Source of the DNA: Eonycteris spelaea
Lineage: Eukaryota > Chordata > Mammalia > Chiroptera > Pteropodidae
Direction: 5' to 3'
DNA length: 64,000 nt
Assembly (NCBI GenBank): GCA_003508835.1
Contig: PUFA01000012.1
Coordinates: 20,254,001-20,318,000, forward strand
Below the pieces are notes generated by a model that was given only the letters and a program-made list of their open reading frames with translations, ran no database searches and was not told the origin of the DNA. Below are positions 21,725 to 33,064 of the stretch, in pieces; within the stretch, counting starts at the first letter, position 1; every line of letters starts with the position of its first letter. Both the position numbers and the translations under genes were made by a program.

Positions 21725-22070
21725 ATCTTATGGCCTGTTTTTATGAAGAAAAGGGGTGGTCAGAGAGCCCTTCCTGCATCTGCTGTTTCTCGAGTGCCTT
21801 CAGCTCAAAATAACAGTATGCCAAAGTGGCATATTTTGGGGTGGCATGTTCTGAAATCCTTCAAGGACATTAGTGAAAACAATGGGAAAATTCAGATGAA
21901 GTCATCATTTAGTTGTGTTCCAATGTTAATCTCTTAGTTTATAATCACACCATGGTTATGTAAGATATTAGCAACAGGGGGTGGGGGTGACAGTATAGAA
22001 GAACTCACTACTGCCTTTGCAACTCTCATAAATCTAAAATTACTTAAAAATAAGTTTAAAAACTTGTCTG
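21725..22070 (+). mobile_element. old LINE/LTR-related repeat, probably an L1 3' end
   Basis: GTATGCCAAAGTGGCATATT, GGGTGGCATGTTCTGAAATC, ACACCATGGTTATGTAAGAT, TTTGCAACTCTCATAAATCT and an A-rich end are text I associate with a widespread mammalian repeat, probably an L1 3' UTR in sense orientation. Family uncertain. Confidence 0.45.
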
Positions 22071-22079
22071 TGTTTTTTT

Positions 22080-23230
22080 CGGCACTTTCATTTACAGCCT
22101 CCACAAGACCACAGTGTACCTACTTATACCTTAATTAAAAATTACACTCTTTCAAATATATATGCTGTCCCCATTATTATATAAGCATTACAAAAAAATA
22201 TTAACTTTTTGTAACCCTGGTTTAAAATACAATTCTCTTAAAATAGATTCATTTTTAATGAATAAAGAAATTATCAGAAGCTGAGAAAAACTGGAGAATT
22301 ATTGAAGTATACCTTGTAAATAATCCAGTACCTGCAGGTTAGCTGTGGGTTTTTTTTTTTTTAAGGTCATTGTCAACTCTGCCTTCCCCTGAGGGTAAGT
22401 GAGGCTCCATAGTAGATAATTTTTAAGCTAATAGGGCACGATTTTCTCGACTATGTTCATATGGTAAACTGTAGAACAATGTCTTAAAAGGACAGGGTCT
22501 TGGAAAGATAAGGGCCATAGTATTTTAATACAAATAAAAATAGGACCTAACATTTGTCTGTGTTTTTTAATTTTAAAAACATTCTGAGTTCGGGTTAGTA
22601 GAAGCCATCACATGTACTGTTTGAGTTTCTAGTCAAATGTTTCCCCACATTGCAAAGCTCCACCTCATACATTATAATTAAATAGTGCTGGTGCGATGTA
22701 CATTACCTGAAAAGTTTATGACCACTTTCGTTTTCAGGGAATCCTCAAAAGCAATAATTAAGGTCTGCATAATAGCTGTTTTTCTCAAAGCAGGTGGGGA
22801 ATGCTTAGGATAACTTTGTTGAGGTTGTGGTATTGTCTTTTTGTTTCTAGGGGCATAATTTTTTTTAAATGATCTTCCATGAGGATACTGCATGTATCAT
22901 ATGATTATATGTTTAATTAGATGATGTTAACTCTGGCAAAAGTCCTGAGGTTTCATTCAAAGGTCTGCTATGTATTCAAAATATAAATCTGCATTATTAG
23001 CAGGGATCCATCATAGGATTTCTTATATTACATTCCTGATTAAGATCATTCAGGGGAGCTCTTCATCTTTCAAATGTACTGATAGGGTTAAAAAATTCAT
23101 TTAACCCAGCTTATATGTTGAGAAGAAAAATGTCTAAATCAGTCAAATTAGACTTCACTATCTGATATCACTGCAGAGAGGAATGACCAACAGGGTTTTA
23201 GGACTTTCTTAGCCTTCGGCACCCTCAGAC
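22080..23230. other. unannotated AT-rich DNA with one weak exon-like frame
   Basis: No repeat recognised. On the minus strand a frame open from 22893 ends at a good donor (TTTTCAG|GTAATG, GT at 22706-22705), but upstream I see only poor acceptors and the peptide is not recognisable, so no exon is called. Confidence 0.35.
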
Positions 23231-23234
23231 CCTC

Positions 23235-23335
23235 AGATGAGACAGTTCACCTTTCTTAACCTGGTTTTCTTACCTGAAAAGTGAGAAGCACTAGAATATA
23301 TGATCTTTAAAGTCCCTTCTAGATTAAGAACATGA
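23235..23335 (+). mobile_element. MIR SINE fragment (plus)
   Basis: ACAGTTCACCTTTCTTAACC, TGGTTTTCTTACCTGAAAAG, AGTCCCTTCTAGATTAAG fit a MIR tail. Confidence 0.55.
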
Positions 23336-23499
23336 CCGACTGATAGCTTAGGTTTTTTATTTTAGAGGAGGTGTATTTTATACCAAGACAAAAGTCATTC
23401 AGTAGTTATAAAATGTCTAATACTTTCTAAAATGAGGTGGGGTTGAGTGCTATTATCTATGAGGAGAGGTGGTCTGTCATCACTCCAGCAGGTACTAAG

Positions 23500-24055
23500 A
23501 CGGCAGAAGGCCACAGTCCAAGAACACTCCCATCTTCCTCTCTAAAACCCTTTAATGCTTCCCCCATACTCATAAAATAAACCCAAACACCTCAAACTGG
23601 TTTACACAACCTTTTATAATCTGGCCCTGGTTTACCACCCTTGATCTCATTATCCCAGCCCTACTGTATGCATAGTGAATTTCTCTCCATTACTTTCACA
23701 TGCCATGTCCTCTCTCTTCCTGATCTATATACTTGATACTCCTTCATCCCAGAAAGTTTTCTGCTGCTTCTTCACCTCTTCTGTTTCATCACCACTTCTT
23801 CTAGGAAATCTTTCCTGAACTCCCTCTGACTCTGACTGGGTAAGGGGTACATAGCTAGGTGCTTCTTTAGCGTTGAACCTCCTCTATCACTAGCACTTGG
23901 CATGCTTTACTGTATGTGGGTGCTAATTTTTTGTTGCCGTTTTGGGACTGTAGGCCTGAGGGCAGTGAACACTTTTATCTTGTCCACATCCCTAGCACCT
24001 AACACAGTTCTGGCACTAAGATGTTTAGCAAACACTTGAATGAACAAACAAACAC
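23500..24055 (+). mobile_element. L2 LINE 3' end (plus)
   Basis: Extended L2 tail: ACCTCAAACTGGTTTACACA, TATAATCTGGCCCTGG, CTCTTCTGTTTCATCACC, GGAAATCTTTCCTGAACTCC, CTGAGGGCAGTGAACACTTT, ATCCCTAGCACCTAACACAG, CAAACACTTGAATGAAC. About 550 bp covering the end of ORF2 and the short 3' UTR, heavily diverged. Confidence 0.85.
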
Positions 24056-24960
24056 ATGAGCACTACTAAAGCTGAACTGGGTTACCAAGGAGACTTTCCA
24101 AAGCCTATTCCAGAGATGTTCAGTGGGAAAACAACCATAGAAATCAAATTACAATCCATCTTTGAAGCATAAATGTTCTTTGTAGAGTTGTTTTATCACT
24201 TATATTCCAAGAAGAGTCTAATAGAAGCTGGGGGTGAAAGAGGATCATTGGCATTAAATCCAGGATTTTAAGCAGTGGAAGTAACAGTAACAAAGAACCT
24301 ATTGCACTGCAATAAAACTAGTCTTATAGTTTGAGCTTATTAAATGAAGCATTTGAGTGACAGATACTACTTTTGTGTTTATGTTTAAATAGCAATAGAG
24401 CAATTATATAGCAGTTCCAAAATATTTTTAATTGAAAATTGTCATGAAATTTTGTATCTTCTTACTTTAAGTAGAGCTTTATTCATTTAACCATTCAACG
24501 GCATCTCAATATCTTAGGTGCCTCACACATCAGTTGTCTCTTAGTGCTAGTGGCAGAGTAGAACAAATGGGCTAGGTAAGAGAATGGGAAGTCGAATGTC
24601 ATGGTAGATGCCAGATAGAATAGACCAGATGCTATTGTATGCATCTATAGGTGACCTGCACAGATAAAGTAATAATGTATTTATTTGGTTGTTGGAGACT
24701 TCTGTTGACCAAAACAGTATCTGATGTCTCAACTCCATGGGCAAGCTTTGTCAGTTGAGTGAGTAGTTTCAAGATGCCCATAGAGCATTCATTTAATTAG
24801 AGTCTCAAATTACACTTCAGATACAAGAGACAGAAGAAGATATTTAGCTTTACTTAGCTTACTTTACCGTTTACAGTGTCTTTGATGAAAAGCATCAGTT
24901 GCTAAGAAACAGCAGTATTACATTCTCATGCAAACAATTTGTTTGCGGGGAATTAACATT
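24056..24960. other. unannotated DNA, one possible L2 scrap
   Basis: Mostly unique. CATTTAACCATTCAACGG to AGGTGCCTCACACATC (24483-24530) weakly resembles an antisense L2 tail. Confidence 0.35.
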
Positions 24961-25031
24961 ATTTTAATTAGGTTCTTTCCCTAGAAGGAGGCTCTATCTC
25001 TTTTTTGCCTCCGAATGTTATGAGAACATAC

Positions 25032-25134
25032 TGACTTTTGTTCACTTCATCTATTTTGGTTAAGAGGTATCTCAGGCGAACCTTCATAGGGGCAGAAGAG
25101 GAATTAGGATGGCATACCTGCTTTTCGCTGAATA
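25032..25134 (-). CDS. possible 103-bp internal exon, unidentified
   Basis: On the minus strand an acceptor with a long pyrimidine tract (CTCTTTTTTCTTTCTTTTGG then AATCAAATCAG, AG at 25136-25135) leads into a single open frame of 33 codons, ending at a moderate donor TCA|GTATGT (GT at 25031-25030). The exon would enter in phase 1 and leave in phase 2. The peptide runs FSEKQVCHPNSSSAPMKVRL then RYLLTKIDEVNKSQ. The PMKVRLRY part loosely resembles a beta strand of adaptin-ear domains, too little to name it. The opposite strand is also open here (25038-25286), so coding strand and reality are both uncertain. Confidence 0.2.
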
Positions 25135-25242
25135 CTGATTTGATTCCAAAAGAAAGAAAAAAGAGGACATCCATCTTTACAGTTGTTTTGGAAATTGCCA
25201 CCACCTATTTGGGTAATGATTTTGTCACATTATCTCCCCTAG

Positions 25243-25485
25243 GTTACAAGGATCATGATTTCTGTTTCACAGACAAAGAATTTTAATGGCTTCCTTTGGA
25301 GGAATGTGAATTTAACTTTCAGAGCCTGGAAACTTGCAGGAATTTCCAGACTCCGATTACCTGGAAAGATACTTTTAAGGTGTTTACTGAAATGTCCTTA
25401 TCTAATCCTTTTAAAAGAGAACCAGTTCAAGTTATTTCAGTATAAAGTACATGGGAACACAGCAACCATTTCCCTTAGCTCTTAA
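25243..25485 (+). CDS. open frame of 80 aa directly behind a strong acceptor
   Basis: The acceptor TATCTCCCCTAG (AG at 25241-25242, preceded by pyrimidine-rich sequence) opens into a frame that stays open for 80 codons and stops at 25485. The peptide contains WRNVNLTFRAWKLAGISRL and LLKCPYLILLKENQFKLF, with no recognised domain. If real it would be a last coding exon of a plus-strand transcript. It would conflict in orientation with the minus-strand candidate just to its left; at most one of them is likely to be real. Confidence 0.13.
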   Translation, partial: VTRIMISVSQTKNFNGFLWRNVNLTFRAWKLAGISRLRLPGKILLRCLLKCPYLILLKENQFKLFQYKVHGNTATISLSS

Positions 25486-25489
25486 AATT

Positions 25490-25820
25490 TGTGCAGTATA
25501 GCAGTGAAGGGTGACTTAATTAAAAAGCAACTGACAATATCATTAAGCTGGTGAACAAAATAGAACTAATTTCAGATGAGTCCTAGCTCTAGGCTGCAAA
25601 GAGCTTTGTCTTAATGTTCAGACTTGTTTCCTTTTGTATTCAGGACAGAATTTAACAGTGATGGGAGTTGATCATGTTCTGAGTACTTAAGTAGTAGATG
25701 GAATTTTAGAAGGAATTAAAACTAACCAAAGTAGATGAACTTTTATTCATGTGAAATCAAGTAGACAGCTCTTTGCTTGTGCTGGCCACCATTCTAAACA
25801 AGATATTCCAACTAGACATA
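25490..25820. other. unannotated DNA
   Basis: Nothing recognised. Confidence 0.4.
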
Positions 25821-25827
25821 AAATTAT

Positions 25828-25950
25828 AATCAGGAGGTCCAGATTCCATCTTGGCTCCATCATAAACTATGTGATCCTAGGCAAGTCTTTTGAATTTCTC
25901 TGCAGTAGATAGATTCCAAAGTCCCTTCTAGCCTTAAAAAGTTCTTATAT
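25828..25950 (+). mobile_element. MIR SINE fragment (plus)
   Basis: GTCCAGATTCCATCTTGGCT, ACTATGTGATCCTAGGCAAG, TCTTTTGAATTTCTCTGC, AAGTCCCTTCTAGCC. Confidence 0.7.
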
Positions 25951-26004
25951 GTTAACTGGCTCAAATAGAAACGTTTGGCAACAATTGAAAGGATGGTAAT
26001 AACT

Positions 26005-26152
26005 ACATTGAGTGCCTACCATGTATTAAACATGTTCTAACATGCATTATCTTATATAATCTCCATAACGACCTTATAAACTAAATACCATTATTATCCC
26101 ACTTCTACAAATGAAGAAATTGGAGAAAGTTAAGTAGCATGTCCAGGGTGAG
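26005..26152 (-). mobile_element. MIR SINE (minus)
   Basis: GAGTGCCTACCATGTATTAA, ACATGTTCTAACATGCATTA, TTATTATCCCACTTCTACAA, ATGAAGAAATTGGAG. Confidence 0.8.
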
Positions 26153-26940
26153 TTCAGTCTGTGGTTATATTCACGCAAATCAGACAAGCTATTGGAGAAT
26201 TGCTTTCACCATTATCACTTCTATATTTTATTCAGATTCTGGTGCTAATCAAGCACTTGGTTCTTGAGTCTTCCAATGTTGCCCTTTGTACAGGAGCACT
26301 GCATTCGTTCTGAGGTTTTCAGAAGGAAGTCTGCCAGTGGCAATCTATGGAAATGATATTATCGTGGCAAAATGACTTTTAGTGAATCCACTAAGAGGAG
26401 CTTTCAGTTTTAAAACCAAGGCAAATGGAAGTCTGAGCAGTCTGTGGAGGCTGTTGTGAGAATGGGGCATTGTCAGTGGTGTTTGGTGTAATTTAATGAA
26501 AAAAGGAAGCACATGTATGTGAAACATTGTACCTGTAAATGCAGGTGACATCTGGAGGACATCTCCAAATGGAGCAGCCTGAAGTTCTCCCTAACAATAA
26601 AGTAGTTGATTTAATTTATCCAGTTGGCATCTTTCTCCTGAGATGCTCAAAGCACAGCCGTGGTATTCAGAAAACAGTGATTCTGTAGGTGTTTTACAAA
26701 TCAACCAAGACACACTTACAAATATATTGCCTTTTATAGTTCTCAGGTGGCTGAGATGCTCTGGAGAACACAAAAACTATATGACAATATTTCTCAAGCA
26801 ACATAATTTAGTTAGCAATGAGATGAGTAATGTCAGATAATGCGTTTAATGAATAGTACAAATAGCAAATTGGAATGTACTGCAAATTATGGGTACGAAG
26901 ATTTTACACCAATTGCTTTTTAATTAAAAGATTAGGTTTT
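26153..26940. other. unannotated DNA
   Basis: No repeat or exon recognised. Open frames near 26345-26551(-), 26591-26773(-) and 26643-26840(+) overlap one another without domains. Confidence 0.4.
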
Positions 26941-26944
26941 AGAG

Positions 26945-27115
26945 TTCCAAAAACTGTTTGTCTTACAAATTATGTTATTTGAGCAAGTCAGTTAATCCCT
27001 CTGAGCTTTGGTTATTTCATTTGTAAAATAGGATGCTGATAGAACCCAAACTGTAAGGGTGGAGTAGAAACCAAGTAAGTATGAAAGAACTGTGCCAAGT
27101 TCTTAGATAATGTTG
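26945..27115 (+). mobile_element. MIR SINE fragment (plus)
   Basis: TATTTGAGCAAGTCAGTTAA, TCCCTCTGAGCTTTGGTTAT, TTCATTTGTAAAATAGGATG. Confidence 0.7.
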
Positions 27116-27134
27116 TCATTTGAGATAGCAGTTA

Positions 27135-27505
27135 ATGATGTTCACCAGAAATGTCCAGCTTGATGCCCTCTACTAGAAATATGGTAGAATTGTACTGCCT
27201 TGTCCCCTTTGAAGTTAGGTATGGTCATCTAACATATCTGCAAATGAAATGTGAGCCCAAGTGGACATTGGTCACTTCCATGTTGAAGCTTTAATGGCCT
27301 CTGGATGATTCACTATTTTCTCCCTCCTTGCTCTGCTTCTGTCATGCTGGGGTCCCTTGAGTGGCCACGATGAGCAAAGCTCCTGGCCAAACAATGCTGA
27401 CTATAGAGCATGAGTAAAAAATAAGTTTGTCATGTTCAGCAATAAAATTTGGAGTTGTTTGTTACCGCTGCATAGTTTCCTAGCACACTCTGACTAGAAT
27501 TTGTA
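27135..27505 (+). mobile_element. MLT1-type MaLR LTR fragment (plus)
   Basis: Sense-orientation LTR 3' half: ATGAAATGTGAGCCCAAGTG, GTCACTTCCATGTTGAAGC, AATAAA at 27441-27446, then GGAGTTGTTTGTTACCGC, TGCATAGTTTCCTAGC, TCTGACTAG. Same family type as the minus-strand pieces near 47.5 and 50 kb. Confidence 0.65.
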
Positions 27506-27509
27506 TCAT

Positions 27510-28430
27510 TCATCCTTAATATTACTCGATGATCTGTATATTCAGGTTTTAGGTATGTTATACTGGTACTGTCTGCTGAATTTCGGAATTCATGTTTTTA
27601 CTAACATCTCTTTCTAAAAAAAGATATCAGTCTTAAACCAGTCATGTCTTTTTATTTTTCCTTTTTTTCCCACTTTTCCTGTCAGGTATTTAGGTATCTA
27701 CAGAACAAGAATAAAACTGGGTTTTTCTGTCTATTCCATTTTTTAAAATCAGCTTAACTGAAGGGAAAAGTTATTGGTCAAGACAAGATTTCTACTTGAT
27801 CATAACAATATTTGAAAGAATGGTTCAAAAATAACAAAAGACAAGTTACCTTTATTGTGTGTGTATTTGTTTATTTTTAAAAATTTAGTCTGTAGTTATT
27901 ACATCAAAATAATTCCTGACTCTTATTTCAGCCAAAGTAAACCTAAGTTCTTACTCCACTTGACGTATTTTTCCACTTAGTGAAAGATTGGACCAATTTT
28001 AGACCATGTGACCGTTAGCCTGTGCTTAAGAGCCATGAGAGGAATGGCATTTTGATTAAGAGTACTTTTAAAAACTTCAGGATGACAAGTCCTCTTGGAT
28101 GGTACCTAAGACAGAACTGTTTTATGCTGAACCTTTTTCTGCATTAATAGAGTAAGCATCCAGTATAGTAGTCACTGACCCTGAGGATCTGAGCCATCAG
28201 TTAGGATGAAGATTCAAATTTATGCCCTTGAATGTAGTTTCCTGTAGGTGTATGTGAGTCAGGTGAGGCCCCCTTTTTGTTGTTGGATGATTGATTAGCC
28301 CATCCATGGGCAGTATGAGTGTGTTGGAAAAGCGGTTGGTGCCAACACTGGAGCAGTGACATGGGCCTTTTGACTGTTTAGTCTCTTTAGACAAAAGAGG
28401 TTAACCCATCTTTTGGTAGCAAAGCCTACA
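27510..28430. other. unannotated DNA
   Basis: No feature recognised. T-rich stretch 27645-27680. Confidence 0.4.
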
Positions 28431-28431
28431 T

Positions 28432-28560
28432 GCTATATGCCAGGTACTGGAGTAGTCACTTTGAAATGGGTTATCTCCTTTAATCCTTTTAACAATGCTG
28501 TTAGTCTTGCCAACTCCCTTTATAGATAAAGTAACAAAACAGGTAAGTTCTGCCCTCCAC
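28432..28560 (-). mobile_element. MIR SINE fragment (minus)
   Basis: TATGCCAGGTACTGGAGTAG, GGGTTATCTCCTTTAATCC, TTATAGATAAAGTAACAAAA. The GTAAGT at its end (28542) is MIR-derived, not evidence for an exon. Confidence 0.6.
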
Positions 28561-28564
28561 ATTT

Positions 28565-29655
28565 ATCTGTGGTACCTCGTAGATCTTAGAGATTAGTTAG
28601 ACATGAGGTAGGTTGGCCTAAGGAAGCAAACTTTTTCATTCTTTTTCTAACATCACAAAAGGGACATGTTTTTTCATAGATAATTAAAGTAAGATGAAGA
28701 GTCAGTAGGATCTAAATTGCCCATAATTCAACCATGCTCAGTGAACCATTGTTGATACTTTGGCAAGCCACCGCCTTCCTAAGCCTACAGGCGTCCTGGG
28801 AGGAGATGAGAGAGAACACTGTCCTCCTTCCAGCAGTACTTGGAGAACTGAGTGTCTCCAGAATGAGGGGCATGAAAAGTAATTTGGTAAATAGGAAGCT
28901 ACGAGAGATGCTATCTCAGGGCTAGTGTTCCAGATTACTGTCTCCTGTTGACCTGTCCTACTCAGGCTAATGGCAGCCAGCTGTTAATCAAGCCTTGTGA
29001 AAAGTAGGCTAACACAGCAGAGTAGAGCTCAGCCTGTAGATATGTTTGCCAGGCTGTGCCTTTCCCATACACGGAGAGTGTTACAGTTATGCTGTACCTC
29101 TCGGGCCATGTGGTAAATCACCTAGAAAAGGATAGCAAAAGTGCAGGTTTGCCCTATGCAAAGGGAGAACATTAATTTCTCCCCAGGTTGTATTCATTCC
29201 CTCCCCAAATCTTCACTTATGACATCCTGCTGTTTCTGATAGATGGTCCTCTGTGATTTTCTCCTGTTTAAACCAGGTGGTGAGATATTCTACATGTCAC
29301 TTATTGTACCAGTTGACAGTGATGAGTAGGAACTCGTCACTATGATATATTTTGTTTTTCACCTGTAAATTAGTTTTTATTCTAGTTTTCTTAAATAATT
29401 TGGGCAAATCCCCAAAGCCCATTTTCCTGGAATTTATGTATTCTAAAGCCTTTATACACCTGGGCAATTCTTTCAGGTCTCCTTGGCTACATTTGTCCAT
29501 GCTCTAAATGACTGCTTTATTTTCCTCCATCTGATCAAGGGGATCCACCCTTTGACTACTTAATCTTTGAGGGTTCTTATACCTTGATTAGCATATTTCT
29601 AGTATAATTCCTTCCAAGAGTAGAACCACAAGTTTACATTCAGTTTTAAGAAACC
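28565..29655. other. unannotated DNA
   Basis: No repeat recognised. A minus-strand frame (29500 to 29363) ends at a good donor TTTACAG|GTGAAA but lacks a credible acceptor; not called. Confidence 0.4.
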
Positions 29656-29664
29656 CACAATGAT

Positions 29665-29890
29665 GACGAGGATGACAATGATAGTTAACACTTCCAGAGC
29701 TCTGACTCTGGACCAGACATGTTCTTGTTAACTCTCTCAGCAGCCCTATGAATGGATGCTGGTGTTATTCCCATTTTACAGGTGAGGAAACAGAGTCACA
29801 GAGAGGTTAATAATTAACCCCATGTCAGAAAGCCGAAAGTGGCAGAGCTGGGATTCTGATCCAGTGTCTGTGTGTCCCTAGGGCCTCTTT
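29665..29890 (-). mobile_element. MIR SINE (minus), nearly full length
   Basis: GGACCAGACATGTTCTTGTT, CTCTCAGCAGCCCTATGAAT, TTCCCATTTTACAGGTGAGG, AAACAGAGTCACAGAGAGG, GTGGCAGAGCTGGGATTC. Confidence 0.9.
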
Positions 29891-29894
29891 CCTT

Positions 29895-30950
29895 TAACTT
29901 CACATTCTGCTGCTACTTTTCACTTTTTTATGAATTCTTCCTCAATCTATGTAAGGTCTCTTTCTGTTTTGTTCTGTTTTATTTAAGAGAATTCAACCAG
30001 GACACAAAGAGAATGTAAAAGGTTTTGCTCCTGATATCACTACAAGTAAGAATACATGTTGAGAAGCATGGGGAGAGCCAGGAATCAAAAAAAAATTCCT
30101 GATTTGCAGTCACCTTCTTTGTTGACAGCTGTTAAGGACTGCAGTGATCTCCTCTGATATGTTTATTAGGGGGGGGGGCTGCTTTCCTGCCAGCCTGAGG
30201 CCTACAGGCTTGCCTCAGGGCCCCCTTCACCTCCATGGGGTCACTCAATTTCAGGTTCAAGTCCTAAATCTCCTGAGGGTGTATGTAACATGCAGAGAAA
30301 TTTAGTGCTGACTGGGGTCAGGAGTTCCCAGCACTCCATGGTGAAGAAGAAGCTGGTTCTGCGAAGAGGAGCTGGTGTGAGGAGAGGAACTGACAGTGTT
30401 CCATGGAATCATAGGAAACAACTTTGCTTTGTTAGTGGGTCTGGACGTGAGATTCTGAGAACATGTGTATGGTTCCAGTTCTCAAAACCCAAACCATACC
30501 TGTGGAGTTGGACTTGGGTCTAAAACAATACTCCATTTTCATTCCAGGCTGTTTCTGCAGTCTTAGCAAACAAAGCATTTTGCTTCTTGGTGCAGAATCT
30601 TTTCACTTCCATTATTTAAATCCTTGGCACTTGTAGGGCAAGAGGGTGTAGGTACTGAGCATCTTACGGTGCATGTGGACCCTAGGACAAAAGAAAAGAA
30701 TGAACAGTTTTAAGTTAGGTAGCAGTAAGCCTTTTATATCTCCTCCCCTACATCCCCCGCCCAGCTTGATATTATGCAAAGGACTTCAGTTAAAAAACTA
30801 AAGCTTAACGGATGTTGCTCCATATAGGATATATTAAATCATCTGTTATCTATAATCTCCATTCTGATGTTCTTTGACTTCGAAATACATTCTTTGAAAG
30901 AATCCTCAGATTTTAAGTATGGAATTGAATTTGGGGAGCACCCTGCCCTG
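29895..30950. other. unannotated DNA with a G9 run
   Basis: A run of nine G (30170-30178) and a GC-richer patch at 30180-30250 stand out. The open frame at 30290-30523 (77 aa, basic) has no domain or splice support. Confidence 0.4.
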
Positions 30951-30954
30951 GCTC

Positions 30955-31070
30955 CCTTGTTATATAAACCAGGAAACAAAGGTCTAGAAGGTTTAAGAGA
31001 TTTGCTCATGTTTTCACAAGAAATCATTAGAGCTACAACCTGATCTTTAGCCTGCCTGTGAGCTACTTCA
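30955..31070 (-). mobile_element. MIR SINE fragment (minus)
   Basis: ACCAGGAAACAAAGGTCTAG, GAGATTTGCTCATGTTTTCA, CATTAGAGCTACAACCTGAT, a diverged antisense MIR tail. Confidence 0.45.
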
Positions 31071-31074
31071 TTCC

Positions 31075-31865
31075 CAACTTCTGCTTATTGAAGGACGGAG
31101 CAAATGTTAGTTGGAGTGCTTGAAAGTTGACAGATGTCACTTGCTAGAATTTTTTTAACCTGTATTATAGTTTAGCATAACTTGTTTAACTGTGAACAAG
31201 ATCAGATTTCAAGGTAAATTACCTCTGAATTTACCCAACCCCTCTCCCATCATTTCTCTACATCCATTTAAACAGGCAAAATATCTGGAATTCTACATTG
31301 AAAGAAACCTTTTTCTGGTATTACTGACATTTACTTACTGCTGGCTGCCTTATGGAGGTGGGGTAGGCGGCAGGAGAAAGGAAGGGGAGAGGAAAGGGAG
31401 GGAGGGAGAGAGAGAAAGAAACAAACAAATAGGTACTCCCCACTTTGTGACTTGGGGGACATTAACTGTCCTTGGCATCTAATTAACACACTAGACCTGG
31501 ACTACCTCAGTAATTAACTTTTGTTCCCACTTAGTTGGTGTCACTCATTTAACATTTACACATCAGCCTCAGAAGGAGCTTGAGGTCTTTGTGAAAACTG
31601 AAGCCGTGAGAGGGGTAGGTACCTAAAAGTTACACCACAGTGTTGACTGTAAATCTTATGTCCTTGCCATGCGATGAGAAGTTTCCCATTGGTAGCTGGG
31701 AAAGGGCTTCCATCGGGCACTCCATTCTGCCATCAAGAACCAAACAATGCCTGATTGTCATTCTGAGTTCTTAGAGGTCCTGTGCCCTAGGATTTATCCC
31801 AAAGAGTTTGAACTGCTCTTCTAGGGATAGGTTAAAAATATTTTAGCCCTGGGTTCTGGGACCAG
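31075..31865. other. unannotated DNA with a GA-rich patch
   Basis: 31362-31425 is a purine-only stretch (GGAGAAAGGAAGGGGAGAGG and onward) capable of triplex-type structure; the 96-aa frame across it is low complexity. Nothing else recognised. Confidence 0.45.
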
Positions 31866-31867
31866 GT

Positions 31868-32108
31868 CCCTTTAGAGCAGTGGTTCCCAACCTTTCTGAC
31901 ACTGGGGACTGGTGGTCCTATGAGAATCCAATGCCTGATAATCTGAGGTGGAGCTGAGGTAGTGGTGTTGGTGCTGGGGAGCGGCTACAAATACAGATGA
32001 AGCCTCACTCACCTGCTGCTCACCTCCTGCTGTGCAAGCCCAGTTTCTGAACAGGCCACAGACCAGTACTGATCTGTGGCCCCACAGGCTGGGGACCCCT
32101 GCTTTAGA
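31868..32108 (-). mobile_element. MER1-like hAT-Charlie element
   Basis: Termini CAGTGGTTCCCAACCTTTCT and GCTGGGGACCCCTG are the MER1-type inverted ends. Between them are ATGAGAATCCAATGCCTGAT, AATCTGAGGTGGAG and CAGACCAGTACTGATCTGTG. About 240 bp, no transposase. The minus-strand open frame at 32009-32227 overlaps it and is not a gene. Confidence 0.8.
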
Positions 32109-32304
32109 GCATGGCTAGGATGGCTGCCACCTTTGAATGCTTTACGTTTATCAAAAAACTGATGGAACTCTCCTAGGGTGGATCCGATTAGTTGACCATG
32201 GCTTACTGTCACTGCAAACCTGGTCATGCCTTTAAACCTCTGACTTTGAGGACTTCTCAGCCTATTCCTTGCATGTTAGTTGCCCAGCCATCCTGCCCCA
32301 TTTT

Positions 32305-32352
32305 TATCTATCTATCCATCCATTCATTCATTCATTCATTCATTCATTCATA
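32305..32352. repeat. (TCTA)n(TTCA)n microsatellite
   Basis: Short TCTA/TCCA lead-in followed by about eight TTCA units. Confidence 0.9.
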
Positions 32353-32479
32353 TATGGATCTGGGCCAATCCAGCATTGTCCTTATGCTAAGCCCTAGTCC
32401 TTATGTAATTTTATATACCTCTTTGAGGAGTTAAAGAACTATTAGCATGCAAAGCATGGCATCTGGTGTTAAGGCTACA
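32353..32479. other. unannotated spacer
   Basis: Nothing recognised between the microsatellite and the L2. Confidence 0.4.
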
Positions 32480-33060
32480 ATGTGACCTGAGCCCTCATTA
32501 TGGCTTCCTAACTGGCCTTCCTGCTTTCACACTGTCCCCCAAAAGCCATTTTCTATAAAAGCCAATATGATCTTTTATAAATGAAAAATATCTTGTCACT
32601 TTCTTGCTTAAAATCCTCCAGTGACTTTTCAATTTGGGCACACTGAATTAAAACTCCAATTTCCACACGCAAGCCTGCATAGTCCTGCATGATCTGGTCC
32701 GTGCCTACATCCTGGGTATCATTTTGTACAGTCTTGACCTTTTGTTCAACCACACTGACCTTTGTCCTTTTCTAACACTGTAAGTACCTGCCAACATTGG
32801 AACTTGTGTATGAGCTGTTTCTGCTTTCCGATCTTCACACGACTGTCTTCTTCACACCATCAGATCCTCACTGAGGCACTCTTTTATATCTCTCATTGTT
32901 TTTTTTTTTATTTGTTCATTATCTCTTCCATTAGAAAGCAAGCTTCACAAAGGCAGAGACCTTTTATGTCCTATTCTTTGTTGTTTCCTCAATGCCTAGA
33001 ATAGTGCCTAGAACATAGTAAGTGACAGTTAATATTTATTGAATGTGAGTGAATGGCACA
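32480..33060 (+). mobile_element. L2 LINE 3' end (plus)
   Basis: ATTATGGCTTCCTAACTGGC, AAAATCCTCCAGTGACTTTT, GTCCTGCATGATCTGGTCC, CACAAAGGCAGAGACCTTTT, GCCTAGAATAGTGCCTAGAA, TTAATATTTATTGAATG in the proper L2 order. Open frames on both strands within it are L2 remnants or chance. Confidence 0.85.
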
Positions 33061-33064
33061 TGGT

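Noticed and set aside
22707..22893. Minus-strand frame ending at TTTTCAG|GTAATG
   Set aside because: Acceptors upstream are poor and the peptide is unremarkable.
29363..29500. Minus-strand frame ending at TTTACAG|GTGAAA
   Set aside because: Good donor but no acceptor with a pyrimidine tract and no recognisable peptide.
31362..31425. Possible G-quadruplex in the GA-rich patch
   Set aside because: G runs of three or more are separated by loops too long for a strict four-tract motif; kept only as a purine-rich patch.
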